From Acidobacteriota bacterium (lineage in GTDB: Bacteria; Acidobacteriota; Terriglobia; Acidiferrales; UBA7541): a DNA stretch of 64,000 nucleotides. Below, one piece after another: positions 36,772-45,624 of the stretch. Location: contig JABCZF010000005.1 in assembly GCA_013289825.1 (NCBI GenBank), forward strand, positions 62,001 to 126,000, in the 5' to 3' direction. The stretch's first letter is position 1, and every line of letters starts with the position of its first letter. Position numbers and translations under genes: made by a program. The notes under the pieces are model-generated. The model was not told the origin of the DNA. It ran no database searches and saw only the letters and a program-made list of their open reading frames with translations.

Positions 36772-38365
36772 TTTGTTGTGGCTCGCTGCGCAAATTCTTC
36801 TGGGTTCGCCGGCAACTGCCGCGAGGCATCCGAGATATGGCGGGACGCTGCGCGTGGAAGTGCATGCTCTACGCGTCTCGCTGGACCCGCGCGAGTGGCA
36901 AGCGGGTTCGCTCGAATCCGCAACGAATCAGAAGATGGCGGAGCTGGTGTTCGAACGGCTGGTGGCGCTAGATAATTACGGGCGGTTTCAGCCGGCGCTC
37001 GCGACCGAGTGGTCGCACGATGGTTCGACCAAACGCTGGCGGTTTTTGATCCGCGCGGGCGTCAAGTTTCCTGACGGTACGGCGCTCGGTGCGGAGGATG
37101 TCGTTGCGGCGCTCCAGCCGCTGCTTCCGGCGACAGAGCAAATCTCCGCGTCCGGCAATGCCATTGTGATTCAGTCAAGCGTGCCGGAGCCTGACTTGTT
37201 GGAGCAGCTTGCTTCGGGGCGCTACTTTGTTTATCGAGCGCTGGCAAGCGGTGTGCTCGTCGGGACAGGGCCTTTTGTGCTGGGCGAAGTCCCCATGGGC
37301 GGCGGACAGGGCGCGGAGCAGAATCCCGGGTCGTCACGGTCCCAGGCTTCGGGCGCGGCAACCTCGCCGGGCGGAGGCGTACATCTTTACTTTCGAGCAA
37401 ACCAGGAGGCCTGGTCCGGCCGGCCGTTTCTCGACGGGATTGACGTCACCCTCGGTGTCCCGCCCCTGCGTGCCATGTTCGATGTGCAACTCGGAAAGGC
37501 GGATTTGATCGAACTCGTGCCTGAACTCGTGCCCCGTGCAAGGCAAGCCAATCTGCGGGTGTGGTCCTCGGAACCGCTCACGATGTACGGCTTGCGATTT
37601 GACGATACTCAGGTCGCGGCGTCGGATGTTCGTCTGCGGGAAGCATTTTCGCTTTCGCTCGACCGCGGCACCATGGCCAGCGTGTTGCTGCAGAAGCAAG
37701 CCGAACCTGCAGCAGCCCTTTTGCCGCAGTGGCTCTCGGGATATGCTTTCCTGTTCGGCGTGGACACCAACCTAGAACGCGCAAAGGAATTGCGGCGCGC
37801 GCTTCCTGCGAATGAAGCTGCGGGAGCGGCTCTACTGCGGTTGCGCGTTGATCCGGCGGGTGATCTAGCCAAGCTCCTCGGAGAGCGCGTAGCGGTGAAT
37901 GCGCGCCAGGCGGCGATCCGGGTCGAAGTCATCGCCAGACCCGTCCCGCGTGCTGGCGCAGCGACCTCGGCTCCAGCTGATCCTCCGGCGGGGGTTCACC
38001 TTTTCGCGTGGCACTATTCATCTCTTTCCCCGCGCGCCGAACTCGATTCTCTGTTTGCGGCATATAATCTGACGGAGCCTTCCGCGGTGAATGCTGCGAG
38101 CACGGATCACGAGCAGCTTTACGCCCGCGAGCGCCGAGTTCTGGAAGACCGGCGGGTGCTGCCGCTTATCGTGGAAGCGGAATCCGTCGGGCTTGGCGCC
38201 AACGTCCGCGATTGGATGCCGGCGCGCTGGGGCGAATGGCATCTCGACGATGTTTGGCTGGAGGAGCTTCCCGAGACGGCTGTGGCGGACTCTTCGCATA
38301 CAGGAAATAGCGCGGTAGAAACTCTACCGCGACCGCGGCCCGTTGCGCCGGGAGCAAAGCCATGA
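36734..38365 (+). CDS. Extracytoplasmic solute-binding protein, family 5 (peptide/nickel type)
   Basis: The protein has 543 residues with a signal peptide (LLWLAAQILLGSPATAA) and no lipobox. SBP_bac_5 features are RYGGTLRV at the mature N-terminus, LATEWSHDGSTKRWRFLIRAGVKFPDGTAL and AEDVVAALQPL. A Gly/Ser/Ala-rich insert (about residues 190-215) interrupts the first lobe. No ABC permease or ATPase gene is adjacent. Instead its stop overlaps the kinase start by 4 nt (ATGA), suggesting that ligand binding is read by the kinase rather than used for import (inference). Confidence 0.87.
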   Translation: MRFIESRLFAATSLLWLAAQILLGSPATAARHPRYGGTLRVEVHALRVSLDPREWQAGSLESATNQKMAELVFERLVALDNYGRFQPALATEWSHDGSTKRWRFLIRAGVKFPDGTALGAEDVVAALQPLLPATEQISASGNAIVIQSSVPEPDLLEQLASGRYFVYRALASGVLVGTGPFVLGEVPMGGGQGAEQNPGSSRSQASGAATSPGGGVHLYFRANQEAWSGRPFLDGIDVTLGVPPLRAMFDVQLGKADLIELVPELVPRARQANLRVWSSEPLTMYGLRFDDTQVAASDVRLREAFSLSLDRGTMASVLLQKQAEPAAALLPQWLSGYAFLFGVDTNLERAKELRRALPANEAAGAALLRLRVDPAGDLAKLLGERVAVNARQAAIRVEVIARPVPRAGAATSAPADPPAGVHLFAWHYSSLSPRAELDSLFAAYNLTEPSAVNAASTDHEQLYARERRVLEDRRVLPLIVEAESVGLGANVRDWMPARWGEWHLDDVWLEELPETAVADSSHTGNSAVETLPRPRPVAPGAKP

Positions 38366-40230
38366 GCTTTCGCACAAAACTGTTTCTGGTTTTTCTGATT
38401 ACCGTGCTGGCTTCGGTCTCGCTGGTAGCCTATGGCGTGACGCACTATACGCAAGCCGCGTTCGAAGAAGCAGACGCACAGCGGACCGAAGCGCTCGTGG
38501 CGCAGTTCAACACGGAATATGCGCAGCGAGGCGACGAGATTGTTCGGCAGGTGAAAGACGTCACCGATGCACAGATCACGCTAAATGTAGCGATCGTTTT
38601 GGCCAGGCCAGCACCGGACTTCTCTCTCTTCGTGCATGATGCCGCCGGTGCCGCACAGGATCATGGGCTGGATTTTATGGAGTTCGTGAGTTGGGACGGC
38701 ACCCTGGTCTCTTCCGCACAATACCCAGCGCGTGTCGGCTTTAAAAACGAATGGGTCACCTCCAACAAGAATTGGACGGACTCCGCGCCTTTCTTGAGGA
38801 AGGAAGAATTGCCGGACGGAGTGGCCATCTCACTGACGGTAGTCCGTGCGCTTCCTGGCGGAAACAATAAGGACATGTACATCATTGGCGGGCGACGGCT
38901 CGACCAGAACTTTCTTGCCTCGCTGGTCCCTCCTGCGGGGACGCGCGTTTTGCTGTACCGCAATCTGGAGCCCAGCTTCGTGGCCTCGGCGCTCACGGAC
39001 TCGAGCGGACCGTTCGAACAGCCGGACCGGCTGCAGCCGCTGATTGAGCAGATTCAAAAGCAGCCGCAGCCGCTGGTGCGAACCATGAATTGGTCTTCGG
39101 ATGCTGCCGCGGCCGAATCGTTCCATGCCATTCCGCTGCTGGGTCGCAACAACGAACTTCTTGCCGTGCTTTTGCTCGGTAGTTCACGCAAAGAGCTGGT
39201 GCTCTTGACGCGCCACATTTTGCAGATCGCCGCTGTCGTTGCGGGCGTGGCGATTTTGATTGGATTGCTGATCAGTTTGTGGGTTTCGGCACGCATCACG
39301 CGGCCGCTCGAGGAGCTGGCCGCGGGCGCTCGTGAGGTCGCTTCCGGTCGATGGGATACCGTGATTGACCTGCGCGGGCGCGATGAAATTGGGCAGCTGG
39401 CATCCGCGTTCAATGAAATGACCGAAACGCTGGGGGCGCAGCGCGATCAACTGGTCCAGACGGAACGGGTAGCCGCTTGGCGCGAACTGGCCAGGCGCTT
39501 GGCGCATGAGCTTCGCAACCCGCTCTTCCCGCTGCAGATCACGGTTGAAAATCTGCAGAAAGCACGGCAATTGGACCCCAAGCAGTTCCTCGAAGTCTTT
39601 AACGAATCCACGGCCACGTTGAAAGCAGAACTCGCGAATCTCAACACCATTGTCGGCCGCTTCAACGATTTTTCAAAGATGCCGGCTCCGGAGTTTGCCC
39701 GGGTCAACGTGAATGAAGCGTTGCGCAATGCCGTGCGCCTGTTCGAACCGCAGTTCAACGCTGTGGGCAAGCCGCCAGTCATTCCGGAATATTTTCTGAC
39801 CGAGCCTGTGCCGGAAATCGACGCGGATGCCGACCTTCTGCACCGCGCGTTTCAAAATCTTGTGTTGAACGCTCTGGACGCCATGCCCGCCGGTGGCACG
39901 CTGACCATGCGCACTGCCGAGCACGAAGGTTACGTGCGAATCGAAGTGACAGACACCGGCCAGGGACTCACCCCGGAAGAATGTTCCCGGCTTTTTACGC
40001 CGTACTACACGACAAAAGTGCAGGGAACCGGCCTGGGTCTGGCGATTATTCAGTCGGTGGTCAGCGATCATCACGGAACCATTTCCGTTTCGAGCGACGA
40101 AGGGCACGGCACAACGTTTCGCATCGAGCTGCCCCAGCGACAATCCGCCCAACCACCGGCTCGGAGGGAGGAAACTCCAGCCGAGAAGAAAAAGCCGCCC
40201 CAGAGCTTCACCGTGGCCGCCTCCGACTGA
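38362..40230 (+). CDS. NtrY-like sensor histidine kinase
   Basis: The protein has 622 residues. Membrane helix 1 is at residues 7-27, a periplasmic sensor spans about 30-280, and helix 2 (IAAVVAGVAILIGLLISLWV) is followed by HAMP (about 310-365). The dimerisation helix has AWRELARRLAHELRNPLFPLQ, close to the NtrY form, with the phospho-acceptor His in AHELRNP. ATPase boxes are NLVLNALDAM (N), DTGQGLTPEE (G1) and GTGLGLAI (G2). The start overlaps the solute-binding gene by 4 nt and the regulator follows after 24 bp. Confidence 0.93.
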   Translation: MSFRTKLFLVFLITVLASVSLVAYGVTHYTQAAFEEADAQRTEALVAQFNTEYAQRGDEIVRQVKDVTDAQITLNVAIVLARPAPDFSLFVHDAAGAAQDHGLDFMEFVSWDGTLVSSAQYPARVGFKNEWVTSNKNWTDSAPFLRKEELPDGVAISLTVVRALPGGNNKDMYIIGGRRLDQNFLASLVPPAGTRVLLYRNLEPSFVASALTDSSGPFEQPDRLQPLIEQIQKQPQPLVRTMNWSSDAAAAESFHAIPLLGRNNELLAVLLLGSSRKELVLLTRHILQIAAVVAGVAILIGLLISLWVSARITRPLEELAAGAREVASGRWDTVIDLRGRDEIGQLASAFNEMTETLGAQRDQLVQTERVAAWRELARRLAHELRNPLFPLQITVENLQKARQLDPKQFLEVFNESTATLKAELANLNTIVGRFNDFSKMPAPEFARVNVNEALRNAVRLFEPQFNAVGKPPVIPEYFLTEPVPEIDADADLLHRAFQNLVLNALDAMPAGGTLTMRTAEHEGYVRIEVTDTGQGLTPEECSRLFTPYYTTKVQGTGLGLAIIQSVVSDHHGTISVSSDEGHGTTFRIELPQRQSAQPPARREETPAEKKKPPQSFTVAASD

Positions 40231-40254
40231 GGCGCCGCCGCAAAGGACATTCAT

Positions 40255-41649
40255 TTGCCACGCAAAGCTCACCTGCTGCTCGTCGATGACGACCCCAACA
40301 CGCTGGCTTCGCTGGCCAGAGCGTTCCGACTCGCCGGCCATGAAGCGACGGTTTGCGACAACGCCCCGCGCGCTCTAGAGCTTCTGCGCACGGAAACCTT
40401 TGACTTGATTCTTTCCGACGTGGTCATGCCCGGCAAGAGCGGCATCGAGCTGCTCGAAGACCTGAAGAATGCCGGCTTGAAGACGCCCATCGTTCTTATC
40501 TCAGGTCAGGCCAATGTCGAGATGGCGGTGAAGGCCACCAAGCTGGGCGCGCTGGATTTCTTGGAGAAGCCGCTGTCGACAGAAAAACTGCTGGTCACGG
40601 TGGAAAATGCGTTGCGGCTTTCACGGCTCGAAGACGAAAACCGCGCGCTGCGCCAACGGCTCGGAAGATACGAGTTAGTTGGCTCGGGCCCGGCGATGAA
40701 AAAGCTGCTTGCGCAAATCGATCGCGTAGCCGCAAGCGAAACGCGCGTTTGCATTCTGGGCGAAACCGGGACCGGCAAGGAACTGGTCGCGCGAGCGATT
40801 CATGAGAAGTCGCCGCGCAGTGAGAATGCCTTCGTCACGCTGAATTGCGCGGCGGTGCCGGCGGAACTCATCGAATCGGAACTTTTCGGCCATGAAAAGG
40901 GAGCGTTCACCGGCGCGGCGGCAAAGCATCTCGGCAAATTCGAGCAAGCCGAAGGGGGCACGCTTTTTCTCGACGAGATTGGCGACATGCCCGTCTCCAT
41001 GCAGGCGAAACTGTTGCGCGTGCTCGAAGAGGGTGAGGTCGAGCGCGTCGGCGGCGACAAGCCGATTCGCGTGAACGTTCGCGTGCTGGTTGCCACCCAT
41101 CGGAACCTGGAAGATCTCGTGAAGCAGAATGCCTTTCGCCGCGATCTTTTTCATCGGATTTATGTTTTTCCGCTGGTGCTGCCGCCGCTGCGCGAGCGGC
41201 CGGAAGATTTTGCGGAGCTGGTGGCCCACTTCGGGCGGCAAGTGGCCGCACAGAATGCTTGGAAAGAAAAGCTCTTTGCCGCAGACGCCGTCGCGGAGCT
41301 CCGCCGCTACGCATGGCCGGGGAACGTCCGTGAGTTGCGTAACGTGGTCGAGCGCCTGGTGCTGTTGTCCGCGGAAGATTCCATCACGGCCGCCGAGGTG
41401 CGGCTGGTGCTTCCGGCCGAAGAGGCGTCCGCCGGTTCCGGAAGTTTATCCGATGGCGACGCGGCTCGATCGGGAACACTGGCAGAGCGCAGCGAAGCCT
41501 TTGAAAAGGAAGTGCTGCTTAGAGAAATCAAGCAGCACAATTTTCACATGACCAGGGTGGCCCGAGCGCTGGGTTTAGAGCGCAGCCACCTATACAAGAA
41601 GTGCCAGCAACTGGGAATTGACCTGCAATCGCTCCGCAAACCGGACTGA
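40255..41649 (+). CDS. NtrC-family sigma-54-dependent response regulator
   Basis: The protein has 464 residues with a TTG start. The receiver domain (LLLVDDDPNT, phospho-acceptor Asp in LSDVVMPG, LISG, Lys in EKPLST) covers residues 1-120. The AAA+ domain (140-380) has Walker A GETGTGKE, the sigma-54-contact loop GAFTGA intact, and Walker B GGTLFLDEIGD. A Fis-type helix-turn-helix lies at the end (MTRVARALGLERSHLYKKC). It should activate sigma-54 promoters on phosphorylation by the kinase encoded just upstream; targets may include the adjacent flotillin/PspA locus. Confidence 0.94.
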   Translation: MPRKAHLLLVDDDPNTLASLARAFRLAGHEATVCDNAPRALELLRTETFDLILSDVVMPGKSGIELLEDLKNAGLKTPIVLISGQANVEMAVKATKLGALDFLEKPLSTEKLLVTVENALRLSRLEDENRALRQRLGRYELVGSGPAMKKLLAQIDRVAASETRVCILGETGTGKELVARAIHEKSPRSENAFVTLNCAAVPAELIESELFGHEKGAFTGAAAKHLGKFEQAEGGTLFLDEIGDMPVSMQAKLLRVLEEGEVERVGGDKPIRVNVRVLVATHRNLEDLVKQNAFRRDLFHRIYVFPLVLPPLRERPEDFAELVAHFGRQVAAQNAWKEKLFAADAVAELRRYAWPGNVRELRNVVERLVLLSAEDSITAAEVRLVLPAEEASAGSGSLSDGDAARSGTLAERSEAFEKEVLLREIKQHNFHMTRVARALGLERSHLYKKCQQLGIDLQSLRKPD

Positions 41650-41745
41650 CCTCTCCACCGCGCTCCTGCGTCGCCTTTCCCGGAATCAAGCTAAGCCCCG
41701 GGCTATCCTTCCTGTAAATTATTGAAAACAGGGACAATATAGTTC

Positions 41746-41789
41746 TTGACCAGAATAGCAAAAAGTAATACGTTATTTGCAGATTGCAA
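41746..41789 (+). promoter_or_regulatory. Possible promoter and operator of the XRE regulator gene
   Basis: TTGACC at 41746-41751 is followed 17 bp later by a weak TACGTT. Directly downstream TTGCA-GAT-TGCAA (41777-41789) is a perfect 5+3+5 palindrome, 16 nt before the start codon: a fitting place for autorepression by the XRE protein. Confidence 0.4.
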
Positions 41790-41804
41790 TAAGTGAGTTC
41801 TTCC

Positions 41805-42317
41805 ATGACTCTCGGCAACAAACTCCGTTCGCTCCGCGCCGTAGAGGGTTCGCTGCGTGGCCTGGGCCGCCCGATGACGCAACAGGAATTGGCTAAAGCC
41901 ATGAAACGCGAAGTGGGGCGCGGGCTAAGCCAGGCGTACCTCTCGCAAATCGAGAGTGGCACGCGGCCGCACCTGACCCACGGCACGCGCACGCTGCTGG
42001 CGCGTTTCTTCCGCGTCTATCCCGGTTTTCTGGTGGACGATCCGGAAGGCTACACGCCGGAGCTGCAGTCCGCGCTCCGTGCCGTCGACGCCAAGATCGA
42101 CTCGTGGCTGTACGCCGGCGCAGAGCAATTTGCCGCCGATCCGGAGCTCCGCCGTGGCCTTTTGGTCATCGCCGAGAATGAAGATTCGCGCCGGGCGCTT
42201 TTGCTCCTTGCGGAGATTCTTCGCACGCCGGGTCTCGGGGATCGTCTCGGAGAGGTTTTGCATTCGGGTAAGCATCAGGCGAGTGGTCATCCACCGCCGA
42301 GTTCGCTGAATAACTGA
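41805..42317 (+). CDS. XRE-family transcriptional regulator
   Basis: The product has 170 residues from the ATG at 41805 (a GTG at 41793 would add four). The helix-turn-helix is at residues 25-75: MTQQELAKAM, LSQAYLSQIESGTR. The C-terminal half is helical with no recognised ligand domain and ends in a proline/serine tail. It is the first gene of the NfeD-flotillin-PspA region, separated from the NfeD-like gene by 63 bp, and is a likely local regulator. Confidence 0.83.
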   Translation: MTLGNKLRSLRAVEGSLRGLGRPMTQQELAKAMKREVGRGLSQAYLSQIESGTRPHLTHGTRTLLARFFRVYPGFLVDDPEGYTPELQSALRAVDAKIDSWLYAGAEQFAADPELRRGLLVIAENEDSRRALLLLAEILRTPGLGDRLGEVLHSGKHQASGHPPPSSLNN

Positions 42318-42380
42318 CCCGAAGGGGCCGCGTCCGGAATTCCATTCTCGGCAGCGGGGTGCTGCGTTTCGGGGTGTCTT

Positions 42381-43001
42381 ATGACCTGGTCTGACTTCTA
42401 TCTGCTGTGCTTCCTGGTGGGCTTCTCGTTGAGCGTTCTGTCATTCCTGGCGGGCGCAGTCAACTTCCATCTGCCGTACCACATGCACTTGCCTTTTCAC
42501 GGAGCGCATCACGCGGGCGACCTCACGGGAGGCGGTCACGCACCTGGCGTGGCCCTCAAGAGCGCCGCCATCAAATCCGGCGGCCACCTCTCCTGGTTCA
42601 ACGTGTCGACGCTGCTGGCGTTTCTGGCGTGGTTCGGCGGCGTCGGCTACATTCTGACCAAACACTCGCATTTTGTAGGACTCACCATTCTCGGCTTTGC
42701 GTTGCTGGCAGGGCTTTTTGCGGGCCTGGTTGTTTTCCAATTCATGGCCCGCGTGGTGAAGGCCACTAGCACGCCGATGCTGGACTGGGACTACCGCGTG
42801 GAAGGAACCGTGGGAACGGTCAGCATGGCCATCCGCGAAAACGGGACGGGCGAAGTGATCTTCGAGCAGAACGGCGCGCGAAAAAGCACCGGCGCTCGTA
42901 GCGAAGACGGCACGAGTTTGCCCAAGGGAGCCGAGGTGGTGATCGCACGCTACGACGAGGGAATCGCCTACGTGAAGCCGTGGGATGAGTTCACGAAGTA
43001 G
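42381..43001 (+). CDS. NfeD-like membrane protein with C-terminal OB-fold
   Basis: This 206-residue protein has an N-terminal helix (LLCFLVGFSLSVLSFLAGAV), a His-rich loop (PYHMHLPFHGAHHAG), two further helices (about 73-125) and a C-terminal beta domain (VEGTVGTVSMAIRENGTGEVIF) of the NfeD OB-fold kind. NfeD proteins pair with flotillin-type SPFH proteins, and a flotillin gene follows after 77 bp. The His-rich loop could bind metal. YqiJ/YuaF-like is the nearest description. Confidence 0.8.
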   Translation: MTWSDFYLLCFLVGFSLSVLSFLAGAVNFHLPYHMHLPFHGAHHAGDLTGGGHAPGVALKSAAIKSGGHLSWFNVSTLLAFLAWFGGVGYILTKHSHFVGLTILGFALLAGLFAGLVVFQFMARVVKATSTPMLDWDYRVEGTVGTVSMAIRENGTGEVIFEQNGARKSTGARSEDGTSLPKGAEVVIARYDEGIAYVKPWDEFTK

Positions 43002-43078
43002 GCCCAGCAGCACGAAAAGAGTTTCTCGGACTGGCGCACGACACAGACAGTCCGGTCGGATAAAAAGGGAGGTCCACA

Positions 43079-44521
43079 ATGTTGGATTTTTCGAGTGTAT
43101 GGGTCATGGCCGGGTTGTTGGTGCTGGTGGTCATCGTAATTCTTGTGACCTTCGCAAGGATGTTGCGGAAGGTTGGTCCGCACGAAGCGCTTGTGATTTA
43201 CGGCATTCGAGGACCGCGGACAATAACCAATGGCGGCACGATTATCCTGCCGATGCTCGAACAGTGCCGCGAGCTCTCGCTGGAGCTGATGTCGTTTGAT
43301 GTGGCTCCTCAGCAGAGCCTTTACACCAACCAGGGCGTGGCCGTCACCGTGGAGGCCGTGGCCCAGCTGAAAGTGAAATCAGACCCGGTTTCCATCCGCA
43401 CAGCCGCCGAACAGTTCCTCACCAAGCGGCCGGAGCAGCGCGAAGGGCTGATCCGGCTGGTCATGGAAGGCCACCTGCGCGGGATCATCGGCCAGCTCAC
43501 GGTGGAACAGATCGTCAAGGAACCGGAAATGGTCGGCGACCGCATGCGTTCCACCTGCGCGGCCGACATGAGCAAGATGGGACTCGACGTCGTGAGTTTC
43601 ACGATTAAAGAGGTGCGCGACAAAAATGAGTACATCACCAACATGGGCCGGCCAGACATCGCGCGCATCAAGCGCGATGCCGAGGTAGCCGCTGCCGAAG
43701 CCGACCGCGACATCGCCATCAAGCGTGCCGAAGCGACTCGCGCTGCCGCCGTTGCCAAAGCACAAGCCGATCAGGAACGCGTCGCCGCCGAAACCGCCTC
43801 GATGGCCAAACAGGCGGAAGCTCAACGCGACCTGGACATTAAGAGGGCCAACTACCTCGAAATGTCAAAGAAGGCCCAAGCGACAGCGGACAAAGCGTAC
43901 GAAATCGAGACCAACGTGATGCAGCAGCAGGTCGTCACCGAAGGCGTACGCGTGCAGCAGGTGGAGCGCGAGTCACAAGTGAAAGTGCAGGACGCGGAAA
44001 TCGAACGCCGCGAACGCGAACTCATCGCCACCGTGCTCAAGCCAGCGGAAATCGAGCGCCAGCGCATCGAGACGATCGCCAACGCCGAACGCCAGCGCTT
44101 AATCAGCGAAGCCGAAGGCCGCGCCTCTGCCATTCGCGCGCAGGGCGAAGCCGAAGCCGAAATCATCTTCAAAAAAGGCGAAGCGGAAGCCAGGGCCATG
44201 AACGTTAAGGCGGAAGCGTTCCAGGAGTACAACCAAGCCGCAGTCGTCGACAAGCTTATCAGCAGTCTGCCGGAAGTCGTACGCGCTCTCGCCGAGCCGC
44301 TTAGCAAGGTCGACAAAATCACCATCGTGTCAACCGGAAGCGGTGACACAGCCGGCGCTTACAAGCTGACCGGCGACATCACCAAGATGGCCGCGCAAGT
44401 GCCGGCGCTCTTCGAAGCGCTCTCTGGCATGCAGATGTCGGAGCTGCTCAGCAAGGTACGGATGATCGGCGATAAGGCGCCGAAGCCAGAGAAACCAGCA
44501 GCGCCCGCGCCCAAGGGATAA
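43079..44521 (+). CDS. floT: Flotillin-family protein
   Basis: The protein has 480 residues. One N-terminal hairpin/helix (VMAGLLVLVVIVILVTF) precedes an SPFH domain (about 30-190: GPHEALVIYGIRGPRT, then NQGVAVTVEAVAQLKV). A very long Ala/Glu coiled coil with EA repeats (190-400) and a C-terminal oligomerisation region follow. Flotillins organise membrane microdomains and control fluidity. A GGGAGG site precedes the ATG. Its neighbours, NfeD upstream and PspA downstream, match membrane-stress loci known in Bacillus (yuaFG, ydjFG). Confidence 0.92.
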   Translation: MLDFSSVWVMAGLLVLVVIVILVTFARMLRKVGPHEALVIYGIRGPRTITNGGTIILPMLEQCRELSLELMSFDVAPQQSLYTNQGVAVTVEAVAQLKVKSDPVSIRTAAEQFLTKRPEQREGLIRLVMEGHLRGIIGQLTVEQIVKEPEMVGDRMRSTCAADMSKMGLDVVSFTIKEVRDKNEYITNMGRPDIARIKRDAEVAAAEADRDIAIKRAEATRAAAVAKAQADQERVAAETASMAKQAEAQRDLDIKRANYLEMSKKAQATADKAYEIETNVMQQQVVTEGVRVQQVERESQVKVQDAEIERRERELIATVLKPAEIERQRIETIANAERQRLISEAEGRASAIRAQGEAEAEIIFKKGEAEARAMNVKAEAFQEYNQAAVVDKLISSLPEVVRALAEPLSKVDKITIVSTGSGDTAGAYKLTGDITKMAAQVPALFEALSGMQMSELLSKVRMIGDKAPKPEKPAAPAPKG

Positions 44522-44531
44522 CGTTCGCTTC

Positions 44532-44563
44532 CGTCCCGGCAGGCCCTCGGGCCTGCCGGGACG
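44532..44563 (+). terminator. GC-rich hairpin after the flotillin gene
   Basis: CGTCCCGGCAGGCC pairs with GGCCTGCCGGGACG (14 bp) around the loop CTCG, 10 nt after the stop. No T-tract follows, so it may attenuate or protect the upstream mRNA rather than fully terminate. Confidence 0.6.
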
Positions 44564-44587
44564 CTTGATGGCAGCTGGAGGATGGCC

Positions 44588-44758
44588 ATGACGTGGAAAG
44601 ATGAACTCCTGATGTTGTGGATCTTCTCGACCGTGGTGATGACGTTTGCCGCCCGCCATTTTCTTGGGGAAGCGGTCCATATGGTCGAGCAAATGGCGGC
44701 GTGCAGCCTCGCCTATGTGCCAGGGCTCCTGGATCTGCTGACTCGGCATTTGGGTTAG
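44588..44758 (+). CDS. 56-residue hydrophobic microprotein between flotillin and PspA genes
   Basis: GGAGG lies 6 nt before the ATG at 44588. The product has an amphipathic start (MTWKDELLMLWIF), a hydrophobic stretch (IFSTVVMTFAA) and a second one (MAACSLAYVPGLLDLL), with few charges. No family is recognised. The position is like that of small PspB/PspC- or YdjH-type accessory proteins in phage-shock loci, but similarity to them is not evident. Confidence 0.55.
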   Translation: MTWKDELLMLWIFSTVVMTFAARHFLGEAVHMVEQMAACSLAYVPGLLDLLTRHLG

Positions 44759-44777
44759 ACCGGTTTTGCTCTTGCTC

Positions 44778-44793
44778 GGGCATGGCGCCCGCT
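44778..44793 (+). promoter_or_regulatory. Candidate sigma-54 (-24/-12) promoter before pspA
   Basis: GGGCATGGCGCCCGCT has the invariant GG (44779-44780) and GC (44791-44792) with exactly ten bases between and matches 8 of 12 consensus positions. Transcription would start near 44803, 64 nt before the pspA ATG. Chance occurrence is possible in GC-rich DNA. Confidence 0.35.
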
Positions 44794-44866
44794 GGTTAAA
44801 GCTTTCTAGATTTTTATTGCGTTTTTGGCAGCAAATAGTTTTCGGCCGTTTGAAAGGAGAAATGTC

Positions 44867-45532
44867 ATGGGACTGTTAGAAAGAGTGAGCACTTTAATCC
44901 GGGCGAATCTGAACGACATGATCGATCGTGCAGAAGACCCGGAGAAAATGATCAAGCAGGTGATGATGGACATGGAGAATCAGTATCTCCAGGTCAAAAC
45001 GCAGGTGGCGGTTTCGATCGCCGACCAGCACATGCTAGAAAAGAAGCTTCGTGAAAACGAGGATTCGGGGAAGGATTGGATGCGCAAAGCGGAAATTGCC
45101 GTCGACAAAGGACAGGACGATCTGGCTCGCGCCGCGCTGGACCGGTTCCACACGTCGCAGCGGCTCGCGCTCGGCTACCGCGAACAGGTGGAGGACCAGA
45201 GAGCGCAGGTCGAGGCTCTGAAGTCCGCGTTGCAGAAGCTCGAGCAGAAGCTCGATGAAGCGAAGTCCAAACGCGATTTGCTCCTGGCGCGCCATCGCAG
45301 GAGCGTGGCACTTGGTAAGGCGGCCCGCGCCCAGACGGCTCTCGGCGACAACTCGAAGAGCGCCACGTTTGACCGGCTGAAGGACCGCGTGCATCTTAGC
45401 GAAGCCGTGGCCACGGCGGAGGTCGAGCTGATCACCGACGACCTGGGAGAGAAACTCATCCGCCTCGACCGCGACAACGAGGTGGAGCGGCTGTTAAACG
45501 ATCTGAAGACGCGCCGCGGCCTCCCCGGCTGA
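44867..45532 (+). CDS. pspA: PspA/IM30 family membrane-stress protein
   Basis: The 221-residue, almost wholly helical protein starts with the family's membrane-binding amphipathic helix (GLLERVSTLIRANLNDMIDRAEDPEKM), followed by long coiled coils (EKKLRENEDSGKDW, ALKSALQKLEQKLDEAKSKRDLLLARHRR). The ATG at 44867 has AAAGGAG 7-8 nt upstream. PspA oligomers coat damaged inner membrane and in enterobacteria restrain the sigma-54 activator PspF. Here two sigma-54 regulators lie within 10 kb and a possible -24/-12 site is just upstream. Confidence 0.93.
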   Translation: MGLLERVSTLIRANLNDMIDRAEDPEKMIKQVMMDMENQYLQVKTQVAVSIADQHMLEKKLRENEDSGKDWMRKAEIAVDKGQDDLARAALDRFHTSQRLALGYREQVEDQRAQVEALKSALQKLEQKLDEAKSKRDLLLARHRRSVALGKAARAQTALGDNSKSATFDRLKDRVHLSEAVATAEVELITDDLGEKLIRLDRDNEVERLLNDLKTRRGLPG

Positions 45533-45624
45533 AGGCCTGGTGCGGCTTCTTCAGGGAAGGTCCAAGTGTTTGAAAATAGGGCAATTCCTGGGCAGCCAGC
45601 CTATTCCCCATGCGGCCCAGGCTG

